From positions 1 to 27,381 of the forward strand of contig JADZBJ010000404.1 in the NCBI GenBank assembly GCA_020852155.1: a stretch of 27,381 nt of DNA, given 5' to 3'. This document shows positions 15,406-23,828 of the stretch, piece after piece. This stretch comes from Saprospiraceae bacterium. Lineage in GTDB: Bacteria; Bacteroidota; Bacteroidia; Chitinophagales; Saprospiraceae. The translations under genes were made by a program, and so were the position numbers. Below the pieces are notes generated by a model. That model saw only the letters and a program-made list of their open reading frames with translations. It did not search any database and was not told the DNA's origin. Positions within the stretch are counted from its first letter, which is position 1. The number at the start of each line of letters is the position of its first letter.

Positions 15406-18297
15406 ATGCACGAAATATCCCATACCACTCCTGCTATTCAGGCTTCGCATATAAAATTCAGGAAAGTCGCCAACGACCCGATTCAGGTGCAGATGTACAC
15501 CCTGAAGAACGGATTGCGCCTTTTTTTGAGCGTTCGAAAAGACGAGCCGCGTATTTACACCGAAATCGCCGTGCGCGCCGGCAGCAAGCATGACCCGGCC
15601 GACACGACCGGACTGGCGCACTATTTCGAGCACATGATGTTCAAGGGGACTGACCGACTGGGAACGCTGGATTGGGCGCGTGAAAAGGTGCTCCTCGACC
15701 GTATTGAGCAGTTGTTTGAACAACACAGGGCCGAGCAAGACCCTGAAAAAAAGAAAACCCTTTACGCAGAAATTGACCGCCTGAGCCATGAAGCCTCGCG
15801 GTATGTAGCGGCCAACGAATATGATAAACTCGTGAGCGCCATCGGCGCCAAGGAAACCAACGCCTACACCTGGGTGGAGCAAACAGTGTATGTCAATGAT
15901 ATTCCTTCGAACGAACTCGAACGCTGGTTTACCCTCGAAAGCGAACGATTCCGCCGACCGATCCTGCGCATGTTTCACACCGAACTCGAAACGGTGTTTG
16001 AAGAGTACAACATGAATCAGGACAAGGACTTTCGCAAGACCCTGAAAGTCATGCAGCAAGCCCTGACGCCTTCGCACCCTTACGGCACACAAACCACGCT
16101 TGGCCGCGGTATTGACCTGAAAAATCCTTCGCAAACCAACATCTACCGCTTTTTTGATCAATACTACGTGCCCAACAACATGGCCATTATCCTTTCGGGC
16201 GATATTGACCCGGCCCATGTTGTGCAGTTGGCAGAAAAATATTTCGGCGAATTCAAGTCGAAGCCTATCCCGAAATTTCGTTTTGAACCACAGCCGCCCG
16301 TTGCAGGTCGCAGTTTCCAGGAAGTTTATGGGCAGGAAAGTCCGTGGGTAGAAATGGGTTGGCGTTTTGATGGCGCTTCGTCGGAAGGCGCTATGTTGCT
16401 GCCCTTGATCTCGACCATGCTGTTTAACTATCAGGCTGGTATTTTCGACCTGAATGTCATGCAAAAACAGCGTCTCCTGGAAGTGTATGTCTATCCGCGC
16501 GTCATGGAAGATTTCAGCACGCTCTGGCTGCTGGGTAAAGCACGCGATGGCCAGAAAATGGAGGATGTCGAGAAAATTTTGCTCGAACAAATTGATCGCC
16601 TTCGACGGGGCGATTTTGCCGACTGGTTGCCCAAGGCCGCCCTGCGCGATCTGGAACTGGCTGAAATTCGCGCTTTTGAAAAAAATGCCGGTCGCGCGTC
16701 GGCCATTACCGGCGCTTTTGTCAATGGCGTGAATTGGTCTGACATGATAGGCCGATGGAAAAAATTAGCCACCTGGGACAAGGCCGCCATCGCTGCATTT
16801 GCCCAAAAACATTTGCGCGACGACAATTTCGTGGTCATTTACAAGCATACGGGCAATGACCCGAATGTAATGAAAGTGGAAAAACCCGCCATCACGCCAG
16901 TGGAAATCAATCGCGATGGAGCATCCGAGTTTGCGCGTCAATTTCTGGCGCAACCTACGCCTGAACTGCAACCGGAGTTTATTGATTTTAAAAAACGGAT
17001 AAAATCAACCATGCTGCCCGGCAAAACCCGACTACGCGCCGTACAGGAGCGAAAAGGCAAGACATTCCGACTGCATTATTGCTTTGAAATGGGCAAACTG
17101 GCGGATTCAAAATTGTCTTTGCTGGCTGGTTATATGCCCTTTTTAGGCACATCAAAATACACGGCCAGCGAACTGCAACAGGAGTTTTATCGCCTGGGTG
17201 TCCATTTTGCCGTTACCTGCGAGGATCACTATTTTTATATCAGCCTCAGCGGCTTTTCCGACGCATTTGAAGAAGGCCTGTCGCTGATGCAGCATTTGCT
17301 AACTGATGCGCAACCCAATGCCGAAGCCCTGGAAAATCTGGTGTCGGATATCCTCATGCGCCGCGAAAACAACAAGCGCGACAAACAAACCATATTGGCC
17401 AAAGGATTGGTCAATTATGCAAAATACGGCCCGATTTCGCCATTTACAGACAAACTGACGGCTCAACAACTGCGCGAAGTCAAGCCTGAAACACTGACTG
17501 ATATGCTGTCGCAACTGTTGACCTATCGTCATGAAGTGTTTTACAGCGGCCCGCTTACGCCTCGTGCTGCGGCCAATGTTTTAAAGCATTATGCGGTTAC
17601 AACGGCCCTGAAAAATCCGCTGAAGCCCAGAAAATACCGCGAACTCAGCCTGAAAAAAGATCGTGTACTTTTTGTGCATTTCCCGATCGTGCAGGCCGAG
17701 ATGATGCTTTTATCCAAAGGAACGCCCTATTTCAACCTGGAGGAATACCTGATGAGCGAATGGCACAATCAATACTTCGGTTTTGGCCTTTCAAGCATCG
17801 TTTTTCAGGAAATACGCGAGTCCAAAGCGCTGGCTTATGCCGCTTGGACGCAGGCAACCAATCCGGCGTTCCGTCGTCACGCACACTGGCTTCGCGGCTA
17901 TGTGGTAACGCAAACCGACAAATTGCACGATGCGGTTAGCGCATTCCAGCAAATTTTGAATGATATGCCGGTTTCCATGACGCAAATCGAAAATGCGCGT
18001 ACGGGAGTGCTCAAGCAAATTGCCGCCGACCGGATTCTACCCTCCGACTTGTATTGGGTGGCGCGCACCAACAAAAAACGAGGCTTCCCTGACCGCGACC
18101 TGCGTGCCGATATTTATCAGCACCTTCAAAACGCCACGGCTGAAGACCTGATTCGTTACCATGAAAAATTCATCAAGGACCGCAAGTACAATTGGCTCGT
18201 CATGGGTGATCGCGACAGGATTGATTTTAAAATGCTCCGAAAAATTGGCAAGGTGCAGGAACTTACCCTCGAACAGGTTTTTGGTAACGCGGGTTGA
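15406..18297 (+). CDS. M16 family (insulinase/pitrilysin-like) zinc metallopeptidase
   Basis: A 963-residue protein with the size of a two-lobed M16 peptidase. The inverted zinc motif HXXEH is HYFEH (residues 72-76) in LAHYFEHMMFKGT, and the third ligand is a glutamate in HTELETVFEE (most likely E200). The separation between them is larger than usual because of a charged helical insertion at about 95-135. The C-terminal half (from about 510) looks like the second, non-catalytic M16 lobe that closes the chamber around peptides. No signal peptide or lipobox follows the only reasonable ATG, so a cytoplasmic location is predicted, although many Bacteroidota M16 proteins are exported. Substrate unknown. 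It follows tsaB in the same direction, with a 112-bp repeat-filled gap. Confidence 0.9.
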   Translation: MHEISHTTPAIQASHIKFRKVANDPIQVQMYTLKNGLRLFLSVRKDEPRIYTEIAVRAGSKHDPADTTGLAHYFEHMMFKGTDRLGTLDWAREKVLLDRIEQLFEQHRAEQDPEKKKTLYAEIDRLSHEASRYVAANEYDKLVSAIGAKETNAYTWVEQTVYVNDIPSNELERWFTLESERFRRPILRMFHTELETVFEEYNMNQDKDFRKTLKVMQQALTPSHPYGTQTTLGRGIDLKNPSQTNIYRFFDQYYVPNNMAIILSGDIDPAHVVQLAEKYFGEFKSKPIPKFRFEPQPPVAGRSFQEVYGQESPWVEMGWRFDGASSEGAMLLPLISTMLFNYQAGIFDLNVMQKQRLLEVYVYPRVMEDFSTLWLLGKARDGQKMEDVEKILLEQIDRLRRGDFADWLPKAALRDLELAEIRAFEKNAGRASAITGAFVNGVNWSDMIGRWKKLATWDKAAIAAFAQKHLRDDNFVVIYKHTGNDPNVMKVEKPAITPVEINRDGASEFARQFLAQPTPELQPEFIDFKKRIKSTMLPGKTRLRAVQERKGKTFRLHYCFEMGKLADSKLSLLAGYMPFLGTSKYTASELQQEFYRLGVHFAVTCEDHYFYISLSGFSDAFEEGLSLMQHLLTDAQPNAEALENLVSDILMRRENNKRDKQTILAKGLVNYAKYGPISPFTDKLTAQQLREVKPETLTDMLSQLLTYRHEVFYSGPLTPRAAANVLKHYAVTTALKNPLKPRKYRELSLKKDRVLFVHFPIVQAEMMLLSKGTPYFNLEEYLMSEWHNQYFGFGLSSIVFQEIRESKALAYAAWTQATNPAFRRHAHWLRGYVVTQTDKLHDAVSAFQQILNDMPVSMTQIENARTGVLKQIAADRILPSDLYWVARTNKKRGFPDRDLRADIYQHLQNATAEDLIRYHEKFIKDRKYNWLVMGDRDRIDFKMLRKIGKVQELTLEQVFGNAG

Positions 18298-18613
18298 ATG
18301 TTGAAAAGTTGTTGAAAGTTGAAATGGTTGAAAGTTGAATGTGACTGATCCTAAAACTGCTTTTCCGAACCATCTTCAAACCACATCAAACGGCGCGCAG
18401 CGCCACTCAAACGCGAGCGCCAGCGAGCATTCAAACCACATCAAACGGCGCGCAGCGCCACTCAAACGCGAGCGCCAGCGAGCATTCAAACCACATCAAA
18501 CGGCGCGCAAGCGCCATCAAACGCGAGGGCCAGCGAGCATCTAACCACTTCTAACTACTTCTAACTACTTCAAACGGCGCGCAGCGCCACTCAAACAACT
18601 TCTAACAACATAA
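18298..18613. repeat. 55-bp tandem repeats and flanking word repeats
   Basis: Three 55-bp units lie at 18377-18431, 18432-18486 and 18487-18541. The first two are identical; the third has a few changes. A partial copy follows at 18571-18596. Each unit carries a hairpin ggcgc-gca-gcgcc and the words gcgagcgccagcgagc and caaaccacatcaaac. On the left (18295-18341) are repeats of gttgaaagttg starting at the M16 stop codon. On the right (18542-18613) are cttctaactac and caacttctaacaaca words, roughly complementary to the left ones, ending just before the CPBP ATG. The repeats explain the whole 316-bp gap apart from about 35 bp; no promoter motif was recognised. Confidence 0.85.
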
Positions 18614-19540
18614 ATGGACAATATTAATCAGGATTGGACACCACCGTCGCCGGATGCGCATGTCAGGGTACGTCAGATTTTGGCTGTACAGGCCGGTCTG
18701 TTTATCCTTGGCTCTGGTCTGGGGTTGCTGGCTTACATGGTTTTGGCCTGGCTCATGGGTTGGCCGCTGGAGTTGACCATTAATGAAGATTCGGGCTGGT
18801 CGGATCGCATGGCCATACGCACCCAACTTGGCTTGGGGCATTTGTTTGGTTTTTGTGTGTCAGGCTGGTTGACGATTTGGCTGTTTTATCGGCGACTCGG
18901 AGGTCACGGGCCTGATTGGCGCGACTATCTGGGTGTGCGTCAAGCGCCAACTGGGCAACAAATTGGCCTGGCGATTTTGTTAATCGTAGCGTCCATTCCG
19001 ATGGTGTTGTATTCCTATCAAATCAATAAAATGATACCGTTGCCGGAGGTATTCCATTTTATGGAAGATCAAACCGAAGAGGCATTGAAAGGAATATTGA
19101 AAATGGACAACCTCGGCGAATTGCTGTTGAACGTGACCATTATCGCCCTTTTGCCGGCTATTGGCGAGGAGTTGTTGTTCAGGGGCGTATTGCAGCGTCA
19201 GTTAATGCGCAGGGTCAGTCATCCGCTAGTGGCTATTGTATTGGCTTCGGTGATTTTTAGCGCCTTTCACCTACAGTTTGAAGGGTTTATTCCGCGTTTT
19301 ATTTTAGGGATGTTGCTGGGCTGGATTTACTGGCAGACAGGAAATTTCTGGCTTCCGGTCATTGCGCATTTTTTCAACAATGCTTTTCAGGTGGTGGGCC
19401 AATATTTATACAACCACAATTTGATCGCTTTTAATTTCGAAGAAGATATCGAAGTGCCCGTGCTCGTGGCGCTCGTATCGGTCATCATGGTGGGGCTGAC
19501 GATGCGTTTGATCAATCATCAGGTGCGATTCGTACGCTGA
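18614..19540 (+). CDS. CPBP family intramembrane metalloprotease
   Basis: A 308-residue polytopic membrane protein of the CPBP (CAAX protease and bacteriocin-processing, Abi) family. The three active-site motifs are all present: EELLFR (E185/E186...R190), FSAFH (F215...H219) and HFFNN (H252...N255). About seven to eight hydrophobic segments are visible, the first at about 24-48. The family uses these residues for metal-dependent cleavage inside the membrane. In bacteria the substrates are mostly unknown; some members act in bacteriocin self-immunity. No bacteriocin or prenyl-protein gene is nearby, so a housekeeping role is as likely. The ATG at 18614 directly follows the 55-bp repeat region and has no Shine-Dalgarno sequence. 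Confidence 0.9.
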   Translation: MDNINQDWTPPSPDAHVRVRQILAVQAGLFILGSGLGLLAYMVLAWLMGWPLELTINEDSGWSDRMAIRTQLGLGHLFGFCVSGWLTIWLFYRRLGGHGPDWRDYLGVRQAPTGQQIGLAILLIVASIPMVLYSYQINKMIPLPEVFHFMEDQTEEALKGILKMDNLGELLLNVTIIALLPAIGEELLFRGVLQRQLMRRVSHPLVAIVLASVIFSAFHLQFEGFIPRFILGMLLGWIYWQTGNFWLPVIAHFFNNAFQVVGQYLYNHNLIAFNFEEDIEVPVLVALVSVIMVGLTMRLINHQVRFVR

Positions 19541-19542
19541 TC

Positions 19543-19583
19543 CTTTTCAAATTGTATATTTTTTTTATTTGAAATTTGAAAAG
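19543..19583. terminator. Hairpin between convergent CPBP and SulP genes
   Basis: A perfect 11-bp stem (cttttcaaatt at 19543-19553, aatttgaaaag at 19573-19583) encloses an A/T-only loop with a run of T. It starts three bases after the CPBP stop and ends 15 bp before the SulP stop. Position and A/T tracts suit a bidirectional terminator. Confidence 0.65.
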
Positions 19584-19598
19584 TGTCAGCAAACGAAA

Positions 19599-21197
19599 TT
19601 AGTGAACAGACACAACATTCTCGTCGTTGTGAATTTTATAGGCTTCCTTAAAGCCGTTCAGCGTCAATTTGATATTTTTCAAAGGCGCTTTAATGTCCCT
19701 GAATTCCTTAATAATTTCCAGGACATCAAAGTCAATGTACTGTGTGGTTGACGCATCAATCACGACTGTCGCATTTTCAGGAAGTTCATCCAGCGTTTCG
19801 CGGATGGAGGCCTTGTTCAGAAAAGACACTTCTTCTGCCAGGTGAATGCGAACGACATCACCTTCGTGGTGTTTGCTCCTGTTGAAATAGTAAGAATTTT
19901 TCAGGTTTCCGTGCAAAATAGCCCCAAAAGCCGTGATTAAACCGGCAACAACGCCGATCAACAAGCCTTCGCCCTTAAATGGCTTGTACAAACCCAGCAA
20001 GTCAATGCCGATAATGACAGCCACCGTGACAAAAAACGGAATGTACTGGTATTTGCCGTTGGCGATCATTTGTTTGAAAACCGACAGTTTGCACAATTTG
20101 TAGCCCGTCAGCAAGAGAATGGCCGCCAGAGCAGAGAGTGGAATCAGGTTGAGCAAACCAGGAATGGCAACAACTGTCACCGCGAGCAGCAACCCGTGAA
20201 AAATAGCTGATAACTTGGATTTCGCACCGGCGTGTACGTTCGCGCTACTGCGCACAATTACGCTCGTGATGGGCAAACCACCGATCAGGCCCGAAACGGC
20301 ATTGCCGACGCCCTGTGCAAACAACTCGCGGTTGGTATTGGTCACATGGCGCTCCGGGTCGAGGTTGTCCACCGCTTCAATGCTCAATAGCGTTTCGAGT
20401 GAAGCAATAATGGCGATCATAATGCCTGTTATGACCACTTTTGACTCCAGAAAACCGTTGAAATTCGGCAGTGTGAAAAAGCCGAGAAATTCCTGAAAAC
20501 TGCCGGCCTGTTTGATCTGCACCAGGTGGTCAGGCACAATCGCCAACGGACTGTTGGTGGCCTTGAAAATTTCATTGATAACAATGGCTGCAATGACGGC
20601 AATCAAAGCGCCCGGTACAAATTTTACCCTGTTTTTGATAAACGGTTTTTCCCAAACAATCATAATCGCCAGCGAAATCAGGCAAACCAGAAACACACCC
20701 ACATCAATGTGTTGAAAAGGCAGCAACAGTTCATGCCAGTCTTCATTACCAAAGGGGAACAGTTCGGTCAGGTTGCCTTTTTCATCACGGTCATAGCCCG
20801 CCGCGTGAGGTATTTGTTTGGCAATAATCAGAATGCCAATGCTGGTCAACATCCCTTTAATGACACTCGATGGAAAGTAGTTGGCAATGCCGCCCAAACG
20901 GGCGACACTCATGCCGATTTGTGTCAATCCGGCAATTAATACGGCACATAAAAACAGGCTGTAATCGCCAATGCTGGTGATCGCGCCAAGAACAAGCGCT
21001 GCCAGACCCGCCGCAGGGCCGCTGACACTCAACCTTGAATTACTTAAAAAACCGATGACAACACCGCCGACAATACCGGAAATCAATCCACTGAAAAATG
21101 GCGCGCCTGAAGCAAGAGAAATACCCAGACAAAGGGGTAGTGCAACTAAAAATACGACCAGCCCGGCTGGCAGGTCATTGCGTAGGGTTTTGAACAT
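19599..21197 (-). CDS. SulP family inorganic anion transporter with STAS domain
   Basis: A 532-residue inner-membrane transporter of the SulP/SLC26 family, which moves sulfate, bicarbonate or related anions. The N-terminal family signature is LPAGLVVFLVALPLCLGISLASGAP (within residues 9-33). About a dozen hydrophobic helices follow to about residue 430, including SGPAAGLAALV and GGLPITSVIVRSSANVHAGAKSK. The C terminus is a STAS domain (about 450-532) with VVIDASTTQYIDFDVLEII. Which anion is carried cannot be read from sequence; in Bacteroidota such genes often sit beside a carbonic anhydrase, but none is here. The ATG at 21197 opens the family N terminus. The upstream gene on this strand ends at 21430 and a hairpin (21222-21292) separates the two, so they are probably not one transcript. 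Confidence 0.9.
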   Translation of the reverse strand: MFKTLRNDLPAGLVVFLVALPLCLGISLASGAPFFSGLISGIVGGVVIGFLSNSRLSVSGPAAGLAALVLGAITSIGDYSLFLCAVLIAGLTQIGMSVARLGGIANYFPSSVIKGMLTSIGILIIAKQIPHAAGYDRDEKGNLTELFPFGNEDWHELLLPFQHIDVGVFLVCLISLAIMIVWEKPFIKNRVKFVPGALIAVIAAIVINEIFKATNSPLAIVPDHLVQIKQAGSFQEFLGFFTLPNFNGFLESKVVITGIMIAIIASLETLLSIEAVDNLDPERHVTNTNRELFAQGVGNAVSGLIGGLPITSVIVRSSANVHAGAKSKLSAIFHGLLLAVTVVAIPGLLNLIPLSALAAILLLTGYKLCKLSVFKQMIANGKYQYIPFFVTVAVIIGIDLLGLYKPFKGEGLLIGVVAGLITAFGAILHGNLKNSYYFNRSKHHEGDVVRIHLAEEVSFLNKASIRETLDELPENATVVIDASTTQYIDFDVLEIIKEFRDIKAPLKNIKLTLNGFKEAYKIHNDENVVSVH

Positions 21198-21221
21198 AGG
21201 GAGAGCAGTAAGTTGGTAGTG

Positions 21222-21292
21222 GTTAGCGTATTTTGGAGAGATATTTGCCCCGATGATTGTCAGGGCTTATATGCTCCAAAATACTCGCTAAC
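21222..21292. repeat. Stem-loop between the T9SS cargo gene and the SulP gene
   Basis: Left arm 21222-21238 pairs with 21274-21292, matching all 17 left-arm bases with two extra bases on the right (gttagcgtattttggag / ctccaaaatactcgctaac). The loop of 35 nt holds a short gcccc...aggg pair. The words ggtagtggttagcg and cgctaac resemble the repeats at 862-964 and 15288-15405. It may end the transcript of the T9SS cargo gene. The rest of the 232-bp gap shows only a weak ataaccc/gggttat pair near 21313 and 21350. Confidence 0.65.
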
Positions 21293-21429
21293 TTGATTAA
21301 AATGCTTACGGATAACCCTCCATGCGCGTGCATAGCCAGTAATCCGGGTTATTAAAAAATGTGAGGATTGAGTGGTGAACAACAATGGCGTGAAAAAGTT
21401 CGCAGACCTCAATTCTGGGCATAAGAAAT

Positions 21430-22965
21430 TTATCGCCCTTTAACCACTTTTGCACAATGCGCTTTACCGCCACTTTGCCAACGGATCCAGTAAATACCTG
21501 AAGGCCAGGCGGCAGTATTGATATCCAGAATGCCTTGCTGATTAATGCGATAAGTGCCTGTTTCTCTACCTGATCCATCAAATACCCATAAAAGACCAGT
21601 TGCTCCGGGCAGTTCTACATGAAGTGAATGACCAAAAGGATTGGGCGATACCGCCCAGGATTTGCCAATGCCTGGATCGGCAGCATCAAGGGCTTCATTA
21701 ATGATATTATAGACTACGGTGCTATCCGGGTAATAAACAAAAAACTTGTCCTTTATTCCACTTTGATGGTCAACAACGCCGGTTCTGGCGCCTTGAAAAT
21801 GATACAGCGTCTGCCCGTCGGCACGTAATATCACGACGCTGGTTGCATTTTGAGCAGTCTGGTAAGTAAACCGGAACTCAAGTTCCCCAGTTGATGAAAA
21901 ACGATTTCTACTTACGCCTTCATTCCAGAAATGGCCATATAAGGAGGGAACTTCGAATGACTTGATGAGTTGAAAATTTGCATCGTAGCATAAAAGGGTT
22001 TGATTTCCGCCAGGCTGCCGACAAAAGAAGACCTCTTCATCCAGGCCTGTTAATATGCGTGTAGCCTGCCCTGGAAGTGTTGCTACCAGAGCCATCGTTT
22101 GAGGGTTGTAAAATTGTGTTTCAAGTACGTCCGGAGCGACGTAATGCACCAGCATAAAGTAGGTATTTTTATTGGGTAAAACACTTGTCTCGTAGCGGAA
22201 GCAAGGTTTTTCAAAAAGGATTACCCCGTCCTCTCGTGCGATACGGCACGTTCGCTGATTGAGAATATCGCCCTCCCAGGTCATGCCACAGAATTCAATC
22301 AGGCTATCAGTATTGAAGAGTTGCTGTGTGATAAATGAATAGTATTGAAACTGGGGAAAAGGAAGATTGACTGTTTTGACAAATTGATGCTGGGCGTTGT
22401 AAAAATGAAACCCATCAAATCCTCCGTATGCCTTGTATGAAACATAGTGTTCACCGCCAATAGCAAACCCGTTGCGACTGACGACCTGCTGGTAACCATA
22501 GTCATGTTCCTCAACCATGCCCGGAATGCCCCAAACAGTAGTACCTGTGAGCAGTTTGTTTGGCTGCCCGGGTATCTTAAGTAATTTGGCTGGGCCCTGA
22601 AAATTAACCGGAGGATTGTTTTCGTCTTCCAATCTTGCTCCAAACACGTCCTCTCCGATATATGCCCAACTATAAAAAATATCAAGGTCTGGATCACTAT
22701 CAATTAGCGCTTCAGATAGCAGGTTGATAGTGCAACTGATATACGAATCACCAGCGCCTTGCAAGTATTTGGTTTTCAAAAATTCATGGTTGGCATTGAA
22801 TATAGAAATACTACAAGAGTCATCAAGCACATAGGTCTCTCCCGAAGAGTCAAGAATAATCCGTTTGAGCGAGTGTGATGGGTATTGATGTGCGCGCTGG
22901 AGTTGAGCCGAAGCAACTGTTGCAACAAAAAAGGCTGCAAAAAGAAATATTGTTGATTTGGTCAT
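21430..22965 (-). CDS. Secreted protein with T9SS type A sorting domain
   Basis: A 511-residue exported protein. An N-terminal Sec signal peptide (MTKSTIFLFAAFFVATVASA, cleavage probably after ASA) is followed by a body of about 410 residues. The C-terminal 80 residues are a type IX sorting domain: VSPNPFGHSLHVELPG, LLWVFDGSGRE, DINTAAWPSGIYWIRW and the basic end KVVKGR. The protein should cross the outer membrane by T9SS and be anchored to or released from the surface. The body has at least three recurring strands of the form FNANHEFLKT / FYNAQHQFVKT / CYDANFQLIKS, suggesting a beta-propeller, but no known catalytic domain. Function unknown. The ATG at 22965 is fixed by the signal peptide. 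The divergent rpe gene starts 189 bp away. Confidence 0.87.
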   Translation of the reverse strand: MTKSTIFLFAAFFVATVASAQLQRAHQYPSHSLKRIILDSSGETYVLDDSCSISIFNANHEFLKTKYLQGAGDSYISCTINLLSEALIDSDPDLDIFYSWAYIGEDVFGARLEDENNPPVNFQGPAKLLKIPGQPNKLLTGTTVWGIPGMVEEHDYGYQQVVSRNGFAIGGEHYVSYKAYGGFDGFHFYNAQHQFVKTVNLPFPQFQYYSFITQQLFNTDSLIEFCGMTWEGDILNQRTCRIAREDGVILFEKPCFRYETSVLPNKNTYFMLVHYVAPDVLETQFYNPQTMALVATLPGQATRILTGLDEEVFFCRQPGGNQTLLCYDANFQLIKSFEVPSLYGHFWNEGVSRNRFSSTGELEFRFTYQTAQNATSVVILRADGQTLYHFQGARTGVVDHQSGIKDKFFVYYPDSTVVYNIINEALDAADPGIGKSWAVSPNPFGHSLHVELPGATGLLWVFDGSGRETGTYRINQQGILDINTAAWPSGIYWIRWQSGGKAHCAKVVKGR

Positions 22966-23141
22966 GGTAAAGAATGAAGATAAAGGTGAGTTAATGTAGT
23001 GAAAGGGGAAGTTCCGGTTTTTTCGTTAAACGCAATAAGATTGTCAACGATACGCTTTGGAAACAAGGCGCTATAATTGGTTTGCGCGTTGTATTGACAA
23101 GCCGATAAACGTGTATTCAACCGGGAATTAACAACATACTC

Positions 23142-23149
23142 TACCTTTG
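23142..23149 (+). promoter_or_regulatory. Probable -7 element TACCTTTG for the rpe operon
   Basis: TACCTTTG matches TAnnTTTG exactly and is followed by CGCC and the rpe ATG at 23154. The four-base gap predicts a leaderless transcript, as for the DUF4350 gene. A possible -33 element (TTCAA at 23116-23120) is weak. The rest of the 188-bp divergent gap (22966-23141) shows no other feature. Confidence 0.6.
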
Positions 23150-23153
23150 CGCC

Positions 23154-23828
23154 ATGATTCGACAACATTTGATTGCCCCATCGGTACTGGCTGCCGATTT
23201 CGCTCACCTGGAGCGCGATATAGACATGGTGAATAACAGTCTGGCCGACTGGTTTCACCTCGATGTCATGGACGGCCGTTTTGTGCCGAACATCACTTTT
23301 GGTATGTTCATCGTAGAAGCCATCGGGCGGCTGGCGAAAAAGCCGCTGGATGTTCACCTGATGATCGTCGAGCCGGAGCGCTACATCGAGTCGTTCCGAA
23401 AAGCCGGAGCAGACGTCATTACGGTTCACTACGAAGCCTGCCCGCACCTGCACCGCACCATTCATCAAATTAAGGAGACTGGCGCAAAGGCAGGCGTGGC
23501 GCTCAATCCGCATACGCCGGTTGGTCTGCTGGAAGACATCATCGAAGACATTGATCTGGTGTGCCTCATGTCGGTCAATCCGGGTTTTGGCGGACAAAAA
23601 TTCATTTACAGGACACTGGAAAAAACGCGTCAATTGCGCGACATGATCATCGTGCATAATGCGCCGACATTGATCGAAATTGATGGAGGCGTTGGGCTGC
23701 AAAACACCGAAGCGCTCCTGCAAGCCGGCGCTGATGTGCTGGTAGCCGGTAGCAGTGTTTTCGGCGCAACAGACCCTGCCGCAACGATTGCCCATATGAA
23801 ATCGTTTAGCAGCAAATTCGATGTATGA
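23154..23828 (+). CDS. rpe: Ribulose-phosphate 3-epimerase
   Basis: Interconverts ribulose 5-phosphate and xylulose 5-phosphate in the pentose phosphate pathway, as a metal-dependent TIM barrel in the cytoplasm. All hallmark blocks are present in 224 residues: IAPSVLAADF near the N terminus, HLDVMDGRFVPNITFG (His and Asp ligands), DVHLMIVEP, LMSVNPGFGGQKF and IEIDGGVG (second catalytic Asp), then the phosphate-binding VAGSSVFG. The start is supported by the promoter element four bases before the ATG and by family length. It is the first gene of a three-gene unit; its TGA stop overlaps the next ATG (ATGA at 23825-23828). Confidence 0.97.
   Translation: MIRQHLIAPSVLAADFAHLERDIDMVNNSLADWFHLDVMDGRFVPNITFGMFIVEAIGRLAKKPLDVHLMIVEPERYIESFRKAGADVITVHYEACPHLHRTIHQIKETGAKAGVALNPHTPVGLLEDIIEDIDLVCLMSVNPGFGGQKFIYRTLEKTRQLRDMIIVHNAPTLIEIDGGVGLQNTEALLQAGADVLVAGSSVFGATDPAATIAHMKSFSSKFDV

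Noticed and set aside
15385..16590. 401-residue open frame on the minus strand
   Set aside because: It is the antisense shadow of the M16 peptidase gene, a common result of its codon composition; no protein family is recognisable.
18335..18544. 69-residue open frame
   Set aside because: It is a translation of the 55-bp repeats with no recognisable protein features.
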